Source of the DNA: Flavobacteriales bacterium BRH_c54 | Lineage (GTDB): Bacteria > Bacteroidota > Bacteroidia > Flavobacteriales_E > Vicingaceae | Assembly (NCBI GenBank): GCA_000961845.1 | Contig: LADZ01000018.1 | Span: 1 to 64,000 of the forward strand | DNA: 64,000 nt | Direction of reading: 5' to 3' | In this document: piece after piece, positions 52,234 to 60,529 of the stretch | How the letters are laid out: each line of letters begins with the position of its first letter | How positions within the stretch are numbered: position 1 is the stretch's first letter | Program-made: the position numbers and the translations under genes | The notes under the pieces: model-generated | What the model was told of the DNA's origin: nothing | Database searches by the model: none | Seen by the model: the letters and a program-made list of their open reading frames with translations, nothing else

Positions 52234-53169
52234 TTGGAAGAAGGAATCGTAATAAAATCTACAGGCAACTTGTATCATGTTCGCATGAATAATGGTGAGA
52301 CCTTGGCGGTAAGAATTAAAGGCAGCTTTAGAATGATGGATATTAAAACTACTAATCCGGTAGCGGTTGGCGATAAAGTTATTGTTAGCGATACTGCTAC
52401 AGACCCTGTTATTTCTGAAATTAAACCCCGAACCAATTACATTATTAGAAAATCGGTTAACCTCTCTAAGCAAGCTCATATTATTGCTGCCAATGTTGAT
52501 CAAGCTATTTTAATAGCTACCATTGCTCAGCCGGAAACTTCTACAGGTTTTATTGATCGGTTTTTAATTACTGCCGAAGCTTACCATATTCCTACCACTA
52601 TTGTTTTTAATAAAACCGATATTTATACCGAAAAAGATATGGAGAAACTCCATTTTTTAATGGAAACCTATACTAATATTGGTTACGAATGCTTGGCAAT
52701 TTCTGTAACCGCCAACAAAAACATTGATCAACTAATTGCTAAATTAAAAAATAAAACTTCATTGGTTTCAGGACATTCGGGAGTAGGAAAATCTTCTTTG
52801 CTTAATCTTATAGAACCTTCTTTACAACTTAAAACCTCTATTATTTCTGATGCGCATCAGTTAGGAAAACACACCACCACTTATGCCGAAATGCACGAGC
52901 TTTCTTTTGGTGGTTATGTGGTAGATACCCCAGGTATTAAAGCTTTTGGATTAATAGATTTTGACAAAACAGAACTTTCACATTATTTTATTGAAATGAG
53001 AGCATTGTTATCCGAGTGTCAGTTTAATAATTGTCAGCATATTAACGAACCGAAGTGTGCTGTAAAAAAAGCAGTAGAAAACAACGAAATAGCTAGTTTC
53101 AGATATCAAAATTACTTGTCAATGTATGATGACAATGAAAGTGAAAGCTATAGAGGAAAAGGGTATTAA
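52234..53169 (+). CDS. rsgA: Ribosome small subunit-dependent GTPase A
   Basis: RsgA is a circularly permuted GTPase in late 30S maturation. An OB fold (GIVIKSTGNLYHV) is followed by NKTD, the P-loop SGHSGVGKSSLLN, VDTPG and a C-terminal zinc-binding CX4CXHX5C (CQFNNCQH...C). I start at TTG 52234, giving 311 residues and the usual M-E-E-G-I-V-I-K-S-T-G start. A longer frame back to 52138 adds a hydrophobic stretch foreign to the family, and the -7 box at 52202-52209 lies inside it. dtd follows 5 bases later. Confidence 0.9.
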   Translation: MEEGIVIKSTGNLYHVRMNNGETLAVRIKGSFRMMDIKTTNPVAVGDKVIVSDTATDPVISEIKPRTNYIIRKSVNLSKQAHIIAANVDQAILIATIAQPETSTGFIDRFLITAEAYHIPTTIVFNKTDIYTEKDMEKLHFLMETYTNIGYECLAISVTANKNIDQLIAKLKNKTSLVSGHSGVGKSSLLNLIEPSLQLKTSIISDAHQLGKHTTTYAEMHELSFGGYVVDTPGIKAFGLIDFDKTELSHYFIEMRALLSECQFNNCQHINEPKCAVKKAVENNEIASFRYQNYLSMYDDNESESYRGKGY

Positions 53170-53174
53170 TATTT

Positions 53175-53624
53175 ATGAAAGCAGTAATTCAACGTGTAAG
53201 TGAGGCATCGGTAAGCATTGAAAACAAAACTACTTCGATAGGAAAAGGCTTACTAATTTTATTAGGCGTAGAAGAAAACGACCAAGAAGAGGATATTACT
53301 TGGTTGACTAAAAAAGTTGCTCAACTCAGAATTTTCGATGATAAAAACAACATTCCTAATCTTTCTGTAAATGATATTAATGGAGAAGTGTTGCTTATCA
53401 GCCAATTTACACTTATGGCAAGCACCAAAAAAGGTAATCGACCATCTTTTATTATGGCAGCCAAACCTCCAAAAGCAATAGATTTATATAATAATTTTAT
53501 AAAAGAACTTACTCCATTATTACAACGACCACTTAAAACAGGTGAGTTTGGTGCATATATGAAAGTGGCTTTAGTTAACGAAGGGCCATTTACTATCATT
53601 ATAGATAGTAAAAATAGGGTTTGA
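53175..53624 (+). CDS. dtd: D-aminoacyl-tRNA deacylase
   Basis: Dtd removes wrongly attached D-amino acids from tRNA. The 149-residue protein has the start MKAVIQRVSEASVSI, the catalytic SQFTL block and the C-terminal NEGPFTI, a Phe variant of the common GPVT motif. It is coupled to rsgA with a 5-base gap. Confidence 0.95.
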   Translation: MKAVIQRVSEASVSIENKTTSIGKGLLILLGVEENDQEEDITWLTKKVAQLRIFDDKNNIPNLSVNDINGEVLLISQFTLMASTKKGNRPSFIMAAKPPKAIDLYNNFIKELTPLLQRPLKTGEFGAYMKVALVNEGPFTIIIDSKNRV

Positions 53625-53897
53625 CAAAAATCTATTAAGAAAAGTATAGCAATTTGAAATTGCTGCTAATTTATTTGAAAGAAAGCTTACCCCTCATTAT
53701 TGAACAAATTACCTCTACTGAACTATAACAATAAATAAGATTTTAATCTCTTGTCCCAACAAGATTCCTCCTGAACGAGGAATAGAAAACCTTACCCAAC
53801 TGTTAATTTTTATAAAAGCCACTCTTTGGGAAAATTTTTATGTTTAGATTGAGTATTTTTGTAGAAATTATTTAGTCATATAAAAAAACGTAAAAAT
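53625..53897 (+). other. 273-base intergenic region with minor hairpins
   Basis: No ORF is credible. Two small inverted repeats are visible: AGCAAT/ATTGCT near 53648-53664, shortly after dtd, and ATTCCTC/GAGGAAT at 53764-53783. Neither has a T run, so they are weak terminator candidates. The bacilliredoxin promoter lies at 53854-53861. Confidence 0.4.
53854..53861 (+). promoter_or_regulatory. -7 box of the bacilliredoxin gene
   Basis: TATTTTTG fits TAnnTTTG, 36 bases before the ATG at 53898. A TTTG at 53825-53828 is 25 bases upstream, further than usual. Confidence 0.4.
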
Positions 53898-54308
53898 ATG
53901 TATCCACCAGAATTAGTAGCCCCAATGAAAAGCGAACTTACAGAAGTAGGTTTTGAAGAATTATTAACTCCCGATGCTGTTGATAAAGCCATCACTAGCG
54001 AAGGAACAACTTTTGTTTTAATCAACTCTGTTTGTGGTTGTGCCGCAGCTAATGCTCGTCCTGCTGCGCGTATGGCAGTTACCAACAACAAACGTCCGGA
54101 TAGAATCACCACTGTTTTTGCAGGTGTTGATGCCGAAGCGGTAAATCAAGCAAGAAAACACATGTTGCCTTATCCTCCTTCATCGCCATCAATGGCATTG
54201 TTTAAAAATGGTAAATTAGTTCATTTTATTGAAAGACATCATATTGAAGGAAGACCGGCAGAAATGATTGCTGAAAATTTAGCTGCTGCTTTTAACGAAT
54301 ATTGTTAA
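53898..54308 (+). CDS. Bacilliredoxin (BrxA/BrxB family, CGC motif)
   Basis: A 136-residue thioredoxin-fold protein of the YphP/YqiW (BrxA/BrxB) family, which removes bacillithiol from oxidised protein cysteines. The active-site motif CGC is at Cys46-Gly-Cys48 in SVCGCAAANARPAAR, exactly as in the family, and the start MYPPELVAPMKSEL is characteristic. It fits with bshA at 8.7 kb, showing that this genome makes and uses bacillithiol. It lies upstream of rpoN with a 49-base gap. Confidence 0.93.
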   Translation: MYPPELVAPMKSELTEVGFEELLTPDAVDKAITSEGTTFVLINSVCGCAAANARPAARMAVTNNKRPDRITTVFAGVDAEAVNQARKHMLPYPPSSPSMALFKNGKLVHFIERHHIEGRPAEMIAENLAAAFNEYC

Positions 54309-54357
54309 TTTAGCCTTACGCTACAATATTGAAGCTTAACGCTTAACTTTATAATAA

Positions 54358-55818
54358 ATGGCACTAAAACAAACATTAAGTTTTAAACTACAGCAAAAGC
54401 TATCGCCTCAACAAATTCAGTTAATGAAATTGTTGCAACTGCCTACCGTTGCACTCGAACAAAGAATTAAAGAGGAAATGGAAAACAATCCTGCTTTAGA
54501 TGAGGGGAAAGATGAAGAGGAAGAGATGGAACTTACTCAGCATGATGATTATGAAGAGAAAGAACGAAGCGAAGCTGAAAAAGAGTTTAATTTTGATGAT
54601 TATGTTGATGATTCCGATACGCCAAGCTATAAGCTAACTGCTAACAATCACAGTAAAGATGATGAAGATAAGCAGACACCTATTAGCATTGGTTCTACTT
54701 TTCAGGAAACCTTAGAGGCTCAAATTAATTTATTTAATTTGGATGATGATGACCATAACATTGCTCTACACCTTATTGGTAGTTTAGATGATGCCGGTTA
54801 TCTCCGCAGAGATATTAATGCCATAGTTGATGATTTAGCGTTTACCCAAAATATCATTACCGATAAAGAACACGTTGAAAAGATAGTAAAACTTATTCAG
54901 CATTTAGATCCTGCAGGTGTTGGAGCAAGAAGTCTTCAGGAATGTTTACTTATTCAGCTTAACAAGAAAAAACATCATACCCTTATTTCTAAAAATGCGA
55001 TAGAAATTATCACTAACTATTTTGATGAGTTTTCTAAAAAACATTACTCAAAAATTATTGAAAAGCTTAGTATTTCTGAAGATGACTTAAGGTTAGTAAT
55101 TGAAGAAATTCTAAAGTTAAATCCGAAGCCAGGAAACTCCTCTAATGATGGTTTAAGAGTTACTCAACATATTGTTCCTGATTTTGTTCTTACTGTTGAT
55201 GATGGCGAAATAGACATCACTTTAAACGGAAGAAATACACCTGATTTAAAAGTTAGTCGTTCTTATAAAGAAATGATTGAAGGGTACAAAGCTCAAAAAG
55301 AAAAGCCTTCAAAATCGCAGAAAGATGCATTGATGTTTGTAAAACAAAAGTTAGATGCTGCCAAATGGTTCATTGATGCCATAAGACAACGTCAGCACAC
55401 ACTTATGTTAACCGTAGATGCAATTGTTGAAAGACAAAAAAAATATTTTTTAGAAGGAGATGAAACGCTGATAGTACCCATGATTTTAAAAGATATTGCC
55501 GAAGAAATTGATATGGATATATCAACAGTTTCTCGTGTGGTAAACAGCAAATACATTCAAACGCCTTACGGAACTTTTCTTTTAAAAACCTTCTTTTCAG
55601 AATCACTAAGTACAGATAGTGGCGAAGAAGTTTCAAGCAGAGAAGTAAAGAAGATTTTGCAAAATGCCGTGGAAGATGAAGACAAACGCAAACCATTAAC
55701 AGACGAAAAACTTTCTAAATTACTTAACGATAAAGGTTACAACATTGCTAGGAGAACAATTGCCAAATACCGAGAGCAATTAAATATTCCTGTAGCCCGA
55801 TTACGTAAAGAAATTTAA
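54358..55818 (+). CDS. rpoN: RNA polymerase sigma-54 factor
   Basis: The 486-residue sigma-54 has region I (KQTLSFKLQQKLSPQQIQLMKLLQLP) for enhancer-activator response, an acidic region II (about residues 47-100), the core-binding domain and the C-terminal RpoN box ARRTIAKYRE (about 470-479). It should direct transcription from -24/-12 promoters with an AAA+ activator, none of which is in the window. The next gene starts 8 bases after the stop, so they form an operon. Confidence 0.96.
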   Translation: MALKQTLSFKLQQKLSPQQIQLMKLLQLPTVALEQRIKEEMENNPALDEGKDEEEEMELTQHDDYEEKERSEAEKEFNFDDYVDDSDTPSYKLTANNHSKDDEDKQTPISIGSTFQETLEAQINLFNLDDDDHNIALHLIGSLDDAGYLRRDINAIVDDLAFTQNIITDKEHVEKIVKLIQHLDPAGVGARSLQECLLIQLNKKKHHTLISKNAIEIITNYFDEFSKKHYSKIIEKLSISEDDLRLVIEEILKLNPKPGNSSNDGLRVTQHIVPDFVLTVDDGEIDITLNGRNTPDLKVSRSYKEMIEGYKAQKEKPSKSQKDALMFVKQKLDAAKWFIDAIRQRQHTLMLTVDAIVERQKKYFLEGDETLIVPMILKDIAEEIDMDISTVSRVVNSKYIQTPYGTFLLKTFFSESLSTDSGEEVSSREVKKILQNAVEDEDKRKPLTDEKLSKLLNDKGYNIARRTIAKYREQLNIPVARLRKEI

Positions 55819-55826
55819 GTCTGAAC

Positions 55827-56432
55827 ATGAGGTTAGCTGCAAAAATTATTTCCATTCTTTTTAATCCATTATTCATGCCCACTCTTGGGCTTTTTCTACT
55901 ATTTAATACAGATACTTATATTAATTACGCAGTACATTTTAAACTAAAACAATTTACTGTTCTTTTAGTAGCACTCGTAACTTTTATTATTCCTTTACTT
56001 TCCATTCTTTTTCTTCGTAATAGAGGAATTATTACCAGCATGCAAATGTATGCATCTAAAGAGCGAATTATTCCTTATATCATTACTATTATATCTTTTA
56101 TTTTCACGCTTTACTTACTCAAACAAACTACTGTAATTCCAATTATTTTTAATTTTATTATAGGAGCTACTTATGCTATTATTTTAACTTTTATCATCAA
56201 TATAAAATGGAAAATTAGTGCCCATACTGTTGGTGTTGGTGGATTACTTGGAGCATTTTTGTGTGTTGCCACCAAATTGCAAACTGATGTAAGCATTTTT
56301 ATTGTAGCACTATTGGTTGTCTTTGGTTTAGTAGCTACTGCTCGATTAATTTTAAATGCTCATACCCAGGCTCAAATTTATGCTGGCTTTCTACTGGGAA
56401 TTGCAACACAGTTTGCTGTGTTTTATTTTTAA
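55827..56432 (+). CDS. PAP2-like integral membrane protein
   Basis: A 201-residue membrane protein with about six hydrophobic segments, similar to the short PAP2-superfamily proteins of Bacteroidota. Remnants of the phosphatase motifs appear: K-E-R-I-I-P for KX6RP, SAHT for PSGH, and an R-X5-H-X3 block in ARLILNAHTQAQ, where the last Asp of the classical motif is Gln. It may be a lipid phosphatase or have lost activity. Coupled to rpoN by 8 bases. Confidence 0.65.
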   Translation: MRLAAKIISILFNPLFMPTLGLFLLFNTDTYINYAVHFKLKQFTVLLVALVTFIIPLLSILFLRNRGIITSMQMYASKERIIPYIITIISFIFTLYLLKQTTVIPIIFNFIIGATYAIILTFIINIKWKISAHTVGVGGLLGAFLCVATKLQTDVSIFIVALLVVFGLVATARLILNAHTQAQIYAGFLLGIATQFAVFYF

Positions 56433-56574
56433 ATAGAACATACAGAAACTTTATTGTTATCTATAACATCATTATTAATATATAGATTGATTATCAATAC
56501 CATTTCATTTTAAATTAATGTATTAATACTACTTCGTGGTACTTCACTACGCCTCTCAATGATGATAAGAATAA

Positions 56575-56602
56575 AAAAAGCACGCCAAATAGCGTGCTTT
56601 TT
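56575..56602. terminator. Bidirectional terminator between the PAP2-like gene and actF
   Basis: The 11-bp stem AAAAAGCACGC/GCGTGCTTTTT with a 6-base loop has A and T flanks suited to both directions. Confidence 0.88.
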
Positions 56603-56626
56603 AAAACTAAATTATTCAATCTATAA

Positions 56627-57838
56627 TTAGTGATGTAAATGTAAACTTTCGTCAAGCATTGGGTGGTTTTTAGTAACCAATGATGCTTTAGTAAGTGATG
56701 TTAACACTACAAAAATGAAAATTCCTGTAAACATTAAGAACATGCCTATTTCTACCATTCCTAATTTACCTTCTTCAAACATAGTTCCTGGTAACACCAT
56801 AGTTAAAACATCTAACCAGTGTCCGATAAAAATGATTAAAGCGATAGGCAATAAGAACACAGCGTTTCTTTTTGCATCTCTTGACATTAATACAAAGAAT
56901 GGTAATAAGAAGTTTACAAAGAAAGTTCCTACATATAATAATTTATAATGCTCAAATCTAAATAAGTAATAAGTTACCTCTTCCGGTATATCAGAATACC
57001 AAATTAACATAAACTGAGAGAACCATAAGTAAGACCATAAACAACTAATAGCAAACATCCATTTACCTAAATCGTGAATATGGCTATCGTTTACTTCTTT
57101 TAAGAAACCTTTACCTTTAAGGTACAACACTAATACCACAGCGAAAATCATACATGATACCCACATTCCTGAGAATGCATACCACCCAAATAATGTACTG
57201 AACCAGTGAGTATCAATACTCATTAACCAGTCCCATGCTGAAGAAGAAGAAGTATAAGCAAAGAAGAAAATAAACAATACTCCCATAAAAATACTTCTTT
57301 TGTAAATTGGAGAAACATCTCCGGCAGCTAGGTTTAATTGATCTTCTTCCATAGATTTTTTTCTGAACCAATAAGCAAAAAACATCCAAACACCAATGTA
57401 TATTAATGATCTAATAAAGAAAAAAGGAATATTTAAATAAGCACCTTTATTCGCAATTAATTCATCATAATGACTACTTTCCGGATTATGAACTTCTGGA
57501 TCCATCCAGTGATATAAATGGTGCATGTGAGCTGCTCCTGCAATAAATACTGCTAACAAAACTACTGCTCCAATTGGCATAAAACTCATTATCGCCTGAA
57601 AAACTCTATGTGTAGTTACTCCCCAAGCCATTTCTGAAACATATTGTAAGGCTAAAAAGAACAATGCTGCTAATGAAATAGTAAAATAGAAATATCCATT
57701 TACTAATAAGTTAGCCCAAAATCTTTGAGAAACATGGTGACCATGATCAGTAGTTAAACCAACAATTAAAGCTAGCAGACCAACTACAATAAGAATAATA
57801 GTAGTTAGTTTCGCGTTTTTTGATATTGTATATTCCAT
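56627..57838 (-). CDS. actF: Alternative complex III membrane subunit ActF
   Basis: ActF is a polytopic, NrfD-like quinol-binding subunit of alternative complex III, which oxidises quinol and passes electrons to cytochrome c or directly to the oxidase. The 403-residue protein has about ten transmembrane segments and ends with a His-rich MLDESLHLHH. It is the last gene of actABCDEF here, followed by the terminator at 56575-56602. Cytochrome oxidase genes, often next in other Bacteroidota, are absent from this side. Confidence 0.92.
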   Translation of the reverse strand: MEYTISKNAKLTTIILIVVGLLALIVGLTTDHGHHVSQRFWANLLVNGYFYFTISLAALFFLALQYVSEMAWGVTTHRVFQAIMSFMPIGAVVLLAVFIAGAAHMHHLYHWMDPEVHNPESSHYDELIANKGAYLNIPFFFIRSLIYIGVWMFFAYWFRKKSMEEDQLNLAAGDVSPIYKRSIFMGVLFIFFFAYTSSSSAWDWLMSIDTHWFSTLFGWYAFSGMWVSCMIFAVVLVLYLKGKGFLKEVNDSHIHDLGKWMFAISCLWSYLWFSQFMLIWYSDIPEEVTYYLFRFEHYKLLYVGTFFVNFLLPFFVLMSRDAKRNAVFLLPIALIIFIGHWLDVLTMVLPGTMFEEGKLGMVEIGMFLMFTGIFIFVVLTSLTKASLVTKNHPMLDESLHLHH

Positions 57839-57875
57839 TTGTTAAAATGTTTTTAGTGTAATCTTCTTTTAAATT

Positions 57876-58523
57876 TTATTGTACTACAGCATTTGTATCA
57901 GCACTAACAGCGGTTTGTCCCATATCTGCTGTTAATGGTTTTTTCATAAAACCTACTCTAATGTAATGAATTAATTGCCATCTTTCTTCTTGAGTTAACT
58001 GAGAAGCATGAGATCCCATTAATCCTTTTCCGAAAGTAATGGTGTGGAACATTTTACCTTCTGGTAATTCTAAACTCTCAGTAAATTTAATCGGTAGTGG
58101 AGGAAAAACTTCTCTTTCTACTAATGAACCATCTCCTTGTCCGGCTCCTCCATGACAATGAACACAAAACATTCCGTACAATTCTTTTCCTTTAGCTACA
58201 GATTGTTCTGTATAATCAAAAGGACTCTTTAAGAACTCTCCTGCTTGGTTATAGCCTTCAATAGAATTTTCGTAAGGATAAGGAGTAAAACCTCTATGTA
58301 TGGTTCCTTCAACAGGTTTTCTTGCTGTAAGTGTATTTCTCAAAGAATCATCACCTTGTTTACCTCTTAATTCACCATAATCTACATAAGTTTCTATAGA
58401 AGGAGAACGATACATATCTGGCATATATTCAGGTGCTAAACCATTTTCTTCTTTACAAGAAAAAAGAGAAATAATAGCAACCATTCCAATTATTTTTATG
58501 CTATTGTTCAGGTAGTTTTTCAT
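57876..58523 (-). CDS. actE: Alternative complex III cytochrome c subunit ActE
   Basis: A 216-residue monoheme cytochrome c lipoprotein. The lipobox is IISLFSC (after MKNYLNNSIKI), the heme motif is CVHCH, and the axial Met is likely in GLMGSHA. A longer frame back to 58592 overlaps actD and adds 23 residues before a normal lipoprotein signal, so the ATG at 58523 is preferred. It receives electrons from the ActA/ActB/ActC modules. Confidence 0.92.
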   Translation of the reverse strand: MKNYLNNSIKIIGMVAIISLFSCKEENGLAPEYMPDMYRSPSIETYVDYGELRGKQGDDSLRNTLTARKPVEGTIHRGFTPYPYENSIEGYNQAGEFLKSPFDYTEQSVAKGKELYGMFCVHCHGGAGQGDGSLVEREVFPPLPIKFTESLELPEGKMFHTITFGKGLMGSHASQLTQEERWQLIHYIRVGFMKKPLTADMGQTAVSADTNAVVQ

Positions 58524-58557
58524 GTTTATATTTTTTATAATCTCTAAATTAATCGTT

Positions 58558-59082
58558 TTATTTTTCGTCAATCTGAAGCACATAAGTTTCATTAAGAGCT
58601 GCTTTAATTTCTTCAGCCGTCATTCCACTATCACTTGGATGAATTTCCATCACAAATCTGTTGTCAGTTGTACTTGGATAAGGATTTCTGGCTTTAAAAC
58701 CCGGTAAAGTCCAGTTTCTTAATAAGTAAGTGAAAGACATACCGTGTGCAGCACATAATACTCCAAATTCAAATGTTACCGGAACAAATGCCGGAATATT
58801 ATCAATTAATGAAAAGTTAGGTTTACCACCTATATTCATTGGCCAATCCTGCACCATAAAATACCACATTCCTGTTAGTGCAAGGGAAACACCTATCATT
58901 CCATAAATGAATGCAGTAATTGCAATACGAGTTCTTTTTAACCCAATAACAGGATCTATTCCATGAATAGGAAAAGGAGAAAATACATCTCTAATGTGAA
59001 TTCCTTTTGAAACTAGATGTTTTGCACTTTCTAAAAGTACATAATCATCATCATAAATTGCGTATAGTTTTTTATCTGACAT
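58558..59082 (-). CDS. actD: Alternative complex III subunit ActD (DUF3341)
   Basis: A 174-residue membrane subunit with two transmembrane helices (about residues 52-72 and 97-118) and N-terminal DDDYVLLESAKHLVSKGIHI, typical of DUF3341. It has no cofactor motif and is a structural subunit. It lies 24 bases after actC and 34 bases before actE. Confidence 0.93.
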   Translation of the reverse strand: MSDKKLYAIYDDDYVLLESAKHLVSKGIHIRDVFSPFPIHGIDPVIGLKRTRIAITAFIYGMIGVSLALTGMWYFMVQDWPMNIGGKPNFSLIDNIPAFVPVTFEFGVLCAAHGMSFTYLLRNWTLPGFKARNPYPSTTDNRFVMEIHPSDSGMTAEEIKAALNETYVLQIDEK

Positions 59083-59106
59083 AACTAAAAGTTTCTAACG
59101 ATATAA

Positions 59107-60516
59107 TTATTTTTTTACTGGGTGTAATTTTTTAAAGTCTTCATCAGACATGTTTTTGTATTTCTCTCCTGAAGATTTTAAAATTGTTTTCAATTCATTA
59201 AGTGCTAATACAGGAAAATATCTTAGGAATAATAAATAGAATACACTAAATAAGCCTAACGTTCCAATAAAAACCCCTATATCAACCCAAGTTGGATAGA
59301 ACATAGACCAACTTGATGGTAAGTAATCTCTGTGAACTGAAGTTACAATAATTACAAACCTTTCGAACCACATTCCTATATTTACTACAATAGACATTAT
59401 AAAAGTAAATGCTAAATTGGTTCTTAATTTTTTCCACCAAAATAAGTGAGGAGAGATTACATTACATGTCATCATACACCAGTAAGCCCAAGCATAAGGA
59501 CCTGAAAATCTGTTAATGAACGCATAAGATTCGTATTCAACACCTGAATACCAAGAAATAAATAACTCTGTTAAGTAAGCAACACCAACTATAGAACCTG
59601 TTACGATAATAATGATATTCATGTACTCAATATGTTTAATCGTTACATATTTTTCTAAGTGCATTACTTTTCTCACAATAATCATTAATGTTTGTACCAT
59701 TGCGAAACCAGAGAATACCGCTCCTGCAACGAAATATGGAGGGAAGATAGTGGTATGCCAACCCGGAATTACCGAAGTGGCAAAATCCATAGATACAATA
59801 GAGTGAACCGAGAATACAAGTGGAGTTGCTAAACCAGCTAATACTAAAGAGACTTCTTCAAAACGTTGCCAAGCTTTAGCGTTTCCTGTCCAACCGAAGC
59901 TTAATAAGCTATACATTAATTTTGGAACTGGAGATTTTGCTCTATCTCTAATGGTTGCAAAATCAGGTATTAACCCAATATACCAAAATACTAATGATAC
60001 AGAAAGATAAGTTGAAATTGCAAATACATCCCATAAAAGAGGAGAGTTAAAGTTTACCCACATTGGTCCGAACTCATTTGGCAAAGGTAATACCCAGTAA
60101 GCCATCCAAATTCTACCCATGTGTATCATTGGGAACAATCCTGCCATAAATACGGCAAAGATGGTCATTGCTTCTGCTGGTCTGTTAATTGCCATTCTCC
60201 ATTTCTGACGGAATAACAATAAAACGGCAGAAATTAATGTTCCTGCGTGACCAATACCAACCCACCAAACGAAGTTGGTGATATCCCATGCCCAACCAAC
60301 AGTTTTATTCAATCCCCATGTTCCGATACCTGTTCCTATAAGGTAAAGGATATTTCCTACACCCCAAAGACCAACTATAGCGGCTATGGTCATTAATATT
60401 TTCCAACCTTTAGTTGTTTTTCCTTCGATAGTTGCTAATACATCATCGGAGATCTTTGAGTAATTTACATCGTCTCCTAATATTAACGGTTCTCTAATTG
60501 CGGCTTCTTTATGCAT
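59107..60516 (-). CDS. actC: Alternative complex III quinol-oxidising subunit ActC (NrfD-like)
   Basis: A 469-residue NrfD/PsrC-like integral membrane subunit with about ten helices, which holds the main quinol site of the complex. The segment FVWWVGIGHAGTLISAVLLLFRQ and the PFTVFAVFMAG-like helices are typical. It is coupled to actB (13-base gap) and forms the membrane base for the ActB iron-sulfur subunit. Confidence 0.94.
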   Translation of the reverse strand: MHKEAAIREPLILGDDVNYSKISDDVLATIEGKTTKGWKILMTIAAIVGLWGVGNILYLIGTGIGTWGLNKTVGWAWDITNFVWWVGIGHAGTLISAVLLLFRQKWRMAINRPAEAMTIFAVFMAGLFPMIHMGRIWMAYWVLPLPNEFGPMWVNFNSPLLWDVFAISTYLSVSLVFWYIGLIPDFATIRDRAKSPVPKLMYSLLSFGWTGNAKAWQRFEEVSLVLAGLATPLVFSVHSIVSMDFATSVIPGWHTTIFPPYFVAGAVFSGFAMVQTLMIIVRKVMHLEKYVTIKHIEYMNIIIIVTGSIVGVAYLTELFISWYSGVEYESYAFINRFSGPYAWAYWCMMTCNVISPHLFWWKKLRTNLAFTFIMSIVVNIGMWFERFVIIVTSVHRDYLPSSWSMFYPTWVDIGVFIGTLGLFSVFYLLFLRYFPVLALNELKTILKSSGEKYKNMSDEDFKKLHPVKK

Positions 60517-60529
60517 TTTTTATACTTTT

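Noticed and set aside
58524-58592. Longer actE frame overlapping actD
   Set aside because: The added residues precede a complete lipoprotein signal with its own ATG.
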